Shown piece by piece: positions 62,069 through 64,000 of a DNA stretch of 64,000 bases. Each line of letters opens with the position of its first letter. Position 1 is the stretch's first letter. Made by a program: the position numbers and the translations under genes. This DNA comes from Wocania ichthyoenteri Th78. GTDB lineage: Bacteria; Bacteroidota; Bacteroidia; Flavobacteriales; Flavobacteriaceae. The notes under the pieces were generated by a model, which saw only the letters and a list, made by a program, of their open reading frames with translations, was not told the origin of the DNA and did not search any database. The stretch lies in assembly GCF_000789235.1 (NCBI RefSeq), contig NZ_KN525716.1:2834100-2898099 (forward strand). Reading direction: 5' to 3'.

Positions 62069-62159
62069 GTTGATGATTTTTATCTATTCAAATATCTGCA
62101 TTGTATAAAACAATTTTAAATTTAAATATCTGAGTTGTTGTTTTTTAATGATGAATTGT

Positions 62160-64000
62160 TTAGTTTTCTTTAGATTTTATTGAAATGCCAGCACTATCTA
62201 TATTTACATTAACGGCATCACCTTTGGCTTTTATTCCGTTTTTATTAATTTTTAAACTCGCACTATCAACCGTTACTTTTACGCCTTTTTCATTTATTTT
62301 TAGGCTGGAGCTTTCATCTTTTAAATCCACCTCTACTTTGTAATCTTCTTCTTTTTCTTCAATCGGGCAGTCTAAACATTCAATATCATCTTCTAAAATT
62401 TTCAAATAATGATTGGTGTCATTATGAGTAACAATAGTTCCGTGGTAATTTCTGTAATAGAAAAACGAGCTTGAATTTTTATCACATTTTAATACTGAAC
62501 CCTCAGGCAAGTATAAAGTAAGCCTTACTTCTTGATCACTATATTTATTTTTGGTGTCTGTTGTAAAATAAGAATCCATAAGCAGCACATTATCTTTAAG
62601 AGCATAATTATAATTGATGTTTTTAGCACGTTCTATGGCTTTTTCATAATCTCTACCATCGGCACTTTTAGTAATACTTATAGTTGCTAACGAATCGGTT
62701 GTCGATTTAACAATAATAGCAACATCCGATGAATAAATGGTTTTTTCACCATTTTCATTGTGCGCTACTTTAAAATTATTACTGTGTCTATTAATATAAT
62801 CTGTGTAAAGATCGTTTCCAACCATTTTTAAATTAATAGTGTCGTTTGCAGTAATATTTAGTTCCTTTTTTTCAACTACAGCCTCATCAAAAGCATGTTC
62901 GCTGGCTTGTCTAACACCTATAACTACCAATCCAATAATAGATATTAACCAGACGCCTAGGAGTGTAAATTTTGCAATATTGCCAATCGATTTTAAATTA
63001 TTTATCAGAATTTTCAATCCTAAATAGAATAGGAAAAAGAATGGAATTCCTACAGTGAAAAATGTTAATAATGATACCAACCAAATAGGAGTGTTTCCAG
63101 CATTTACAATTTCTACAAGATCAAGACCTGGTATATGAATAACATCAACAACACCTAAAGAAAGCAATGTTACAATTAAAGCTATAAGCGTTACAGCACC
63201 AATAAAAATTAAAAGAATACCTATAAATTTTGCAAATACTTTAAAGAAAAACATAATGATTTCTCCAATGGTATCGAAAAATGTTCTTGACGATGATTTT
63301 ATTTTACTGCCCTGTTTGGTAAAATCTACTTTTTTTGCGGCATCCGAAACCGAATTACTCACATTTTTAGCAGCGCCAGAAACAGAATCTGTTACATTTT
63401 TTGCGACATCGGTTACAGTTTCAGAAACGTTATCAAACCCATCTTTTATTTTTTTTTCAATGTTGCTAATGTTAACAGGCTCTCCAGTCATCATTATTTT
63501 TTCTGAAGTTGTTTTGGCTTCCGGTACTAAAATCCAAAGTAAAATGTATAAAAGAATTCCAGTTCCAGCTCCAAATATTAAAACAATCCAAGCTAAACGT
63601 ACCCAAAGCACATCAATACCAAAGTAGTGCCCTAATCCAGATGATACACCTCCAATATAAGAGTTGTCGGTATCTCTAAATAATTTTTTAGAAGGCGCCG
63701 ATTTTCTTTTATATGTAGGTTGCGGCTCATCCTCAAAAATTTCATCATCGACTAAATAATCTTCAGGTTGGCCCATTATGGTAATTACTTCGTCTACCTC
63801 TTTAATTCTAATAACTTGTTTGTCGTTTTGTACGCGCTCGCTAAAAAGTTCAGCAATACGTGCTTCAATGTCCGATATAATTTCAGAACGACCTTGAGAG
63901 TCAGTAAATGAACGTTTTATAGCCTCAAGATAGCGTTGCAATTTTAAGTATGCATCCTCATCTATATGAAAAAATATACCTGCTAAATTTATGTTGACTG
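62160..64000 (-). CDS. PspC-domain membrane protein, cut by the right edge
   Basis: The frame continues to the window end. At its start, VNINLAGIFFHIDEDAYLKL is in frame ahead of QRYLEAIKRSF, so the TTG at 63941 is not the start and the real ATG is outside. About 613 residues are visible: an N-terminal helical region with ARIAELFSERV, then PspC (RDTDNSYIGGVSSGLGHYFG). An amphipathic segment repeats the words VAKNV/AAKNV (NVSETVTDVAKNVTDSVSG). Three or more membrane helices follow, and a C-terminal DUF2807-like beta region. PspC proteins answer membrane stress. The DUF2807 genes below it probably belong to one unit. Confidence 0.88.
   Translation of the reverse strand, partial: VNINLAGIFFHIDEDAYLKLQRYLEAIKRSFTDSQGRSEIISDIEARIAELFSERVQNDKQVIRIKEVDEVITIMGQPEDYLVDDEIFEDEPQPTYKRKSAPSKKLFRDTDNSYIGGVSSGLGHYFGIDVLWVRLAWIVLIFGAGTGILLYILLWILVPEAKTTSEKIMMTGEPVNISNIEKKIKDGFDNVSETVTDVAKNVTDSVSGAAKNVSNSVSDAAKKVDFTKQGSKIKSSSRTFFDTIGEIIMFFFKVFAKFIGILLIFIGAVTLIALIVTLLSLGVVDVIHIPGLDLVEIVNAGNTPIWLVSLLTFFTVGIPFFFLFYLGLKILINNLKSIGNIAKFTLLGVWLISIIGLVVIGVRQASEHAFDEAVVEKKELNITANDTINLKMVGNDLYTDYINRHSNNFKVAHNENGEKTIYSSDVAIIVKSTTDSLATISITKSADGRDYEKAIERAKNINYNYALKDNVLLMDSYFTTDTKNKYSDQEVRLTLYLPEGSVLKCDKNSSSFFYYRNYHGTIVTHNDTNHYLKILEDDIECLDCPIEEKEEDYKVEVDLKDESSSLKINEKGVKVTVDSASLKINKNGIKAKGDAVNVNIDSAGISIKSKEN

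Noticed and set aside
63939-63941. TTG start of the PspC gene
   Set aside because: The frame continues upstream to the window edge with family-like sequence, so the gene is partial there.
1-64000. CRISPR array, tRNA or rRNA genes
   Set aside because: No regularly spaced direct repeats, no cloverleaf with CCA-type end and no rRNA-like stretch were noticed. A tRNAscan/Infernal run would be decisive.

Overview
The window reads as the chromosome of a marine-type member of the Flavobacteriaceae (Bacteroidetes). The evidence is the strong A+T bias, start codons mostly without a Shine-Dalgarno sequence, promoter boxes of the form TTG-N17-23-TAnnTTTG (best example before the SulP gene), lipoprotein signals, a sulfated-glycan degradation locus, and a ribosomal THX gene. 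No rRNA, tRNA or CRISPR array was seen.

Region 1 (1-21024) is a carbohydrate-utilisation locus. At the left edge lies the start of a periplasmic-propeller sensor (HTCS type), divergent from a GH109-like oxidoreductase-fold glycosidase and a secreted protein of unknown function. Decayed DNA follows, including a broken IS256-type transposase. A tight six-gene minus-strand operon (20021 down to 5190) then encodes a sugar MFS transporter, a sulfatase, a GH2 enzyme, a DUF5107-TPR protein, a GH95 fucosidase/galactosidase and a second GH2. A divergent AraC regulator sits across a 127-bp spacer that carries a perfect 13-bp inverted repeat. No SusC/SusD pair is in the window.

Region 2 (21238-29985) is a kynurenine-pathway catabolic cluster: kynureninase, kynurenine monooxygenase, RidA-type aminomuconate deaminase, semialdehyde dehydrogenase, an atypical SDR, 3-hydroxyanthranilate dioxygenase, ACMS decarboxylase and an O-methyltransferase. 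One unrelated secreted protein is embedded in it. Region 3 (30076-48115) is mostly housekeeping and scattered genes: CDGSH protein, M14 peptidase, SulP transporter, coaD, ddl, a PASTA protein, RluA-type pseudouridine synthase, yaaA, THX, a UDG-like protein, a PhoD-like phosphatase, a DEAD helicase and a cyclophilin.

Region 4 (48136-55538) is a complete trp operon, trpEGDCFBA followed by trmL. It is headed by an unannotated 18-residue leader peptide with three consecutive Trp codons and a terminator, so it is probably controlled by attenuation. Region 5 (55667-64000) holds thioredoxin-like and rhodanese proteins, small secreted proteins, an intact IS982 element with 19-bp inverted repeats, two GIN-domain (DUF2807) proteins and a PspC membrane protein cut by the right edge.

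The most unusual layer is a set of small structured repeats threaded through regions 2-5. They comprise REP-like hairpins whose arms change together, inverted pairs of them, a 190-195-bp multi-hairpin repeat found once in the kynurenine operon and once in the trp operon, and a third family with TAACG-type ends. Two copies lie in frame inside trpF and the UDG-like gene, and another forms the 3' end of trpF.
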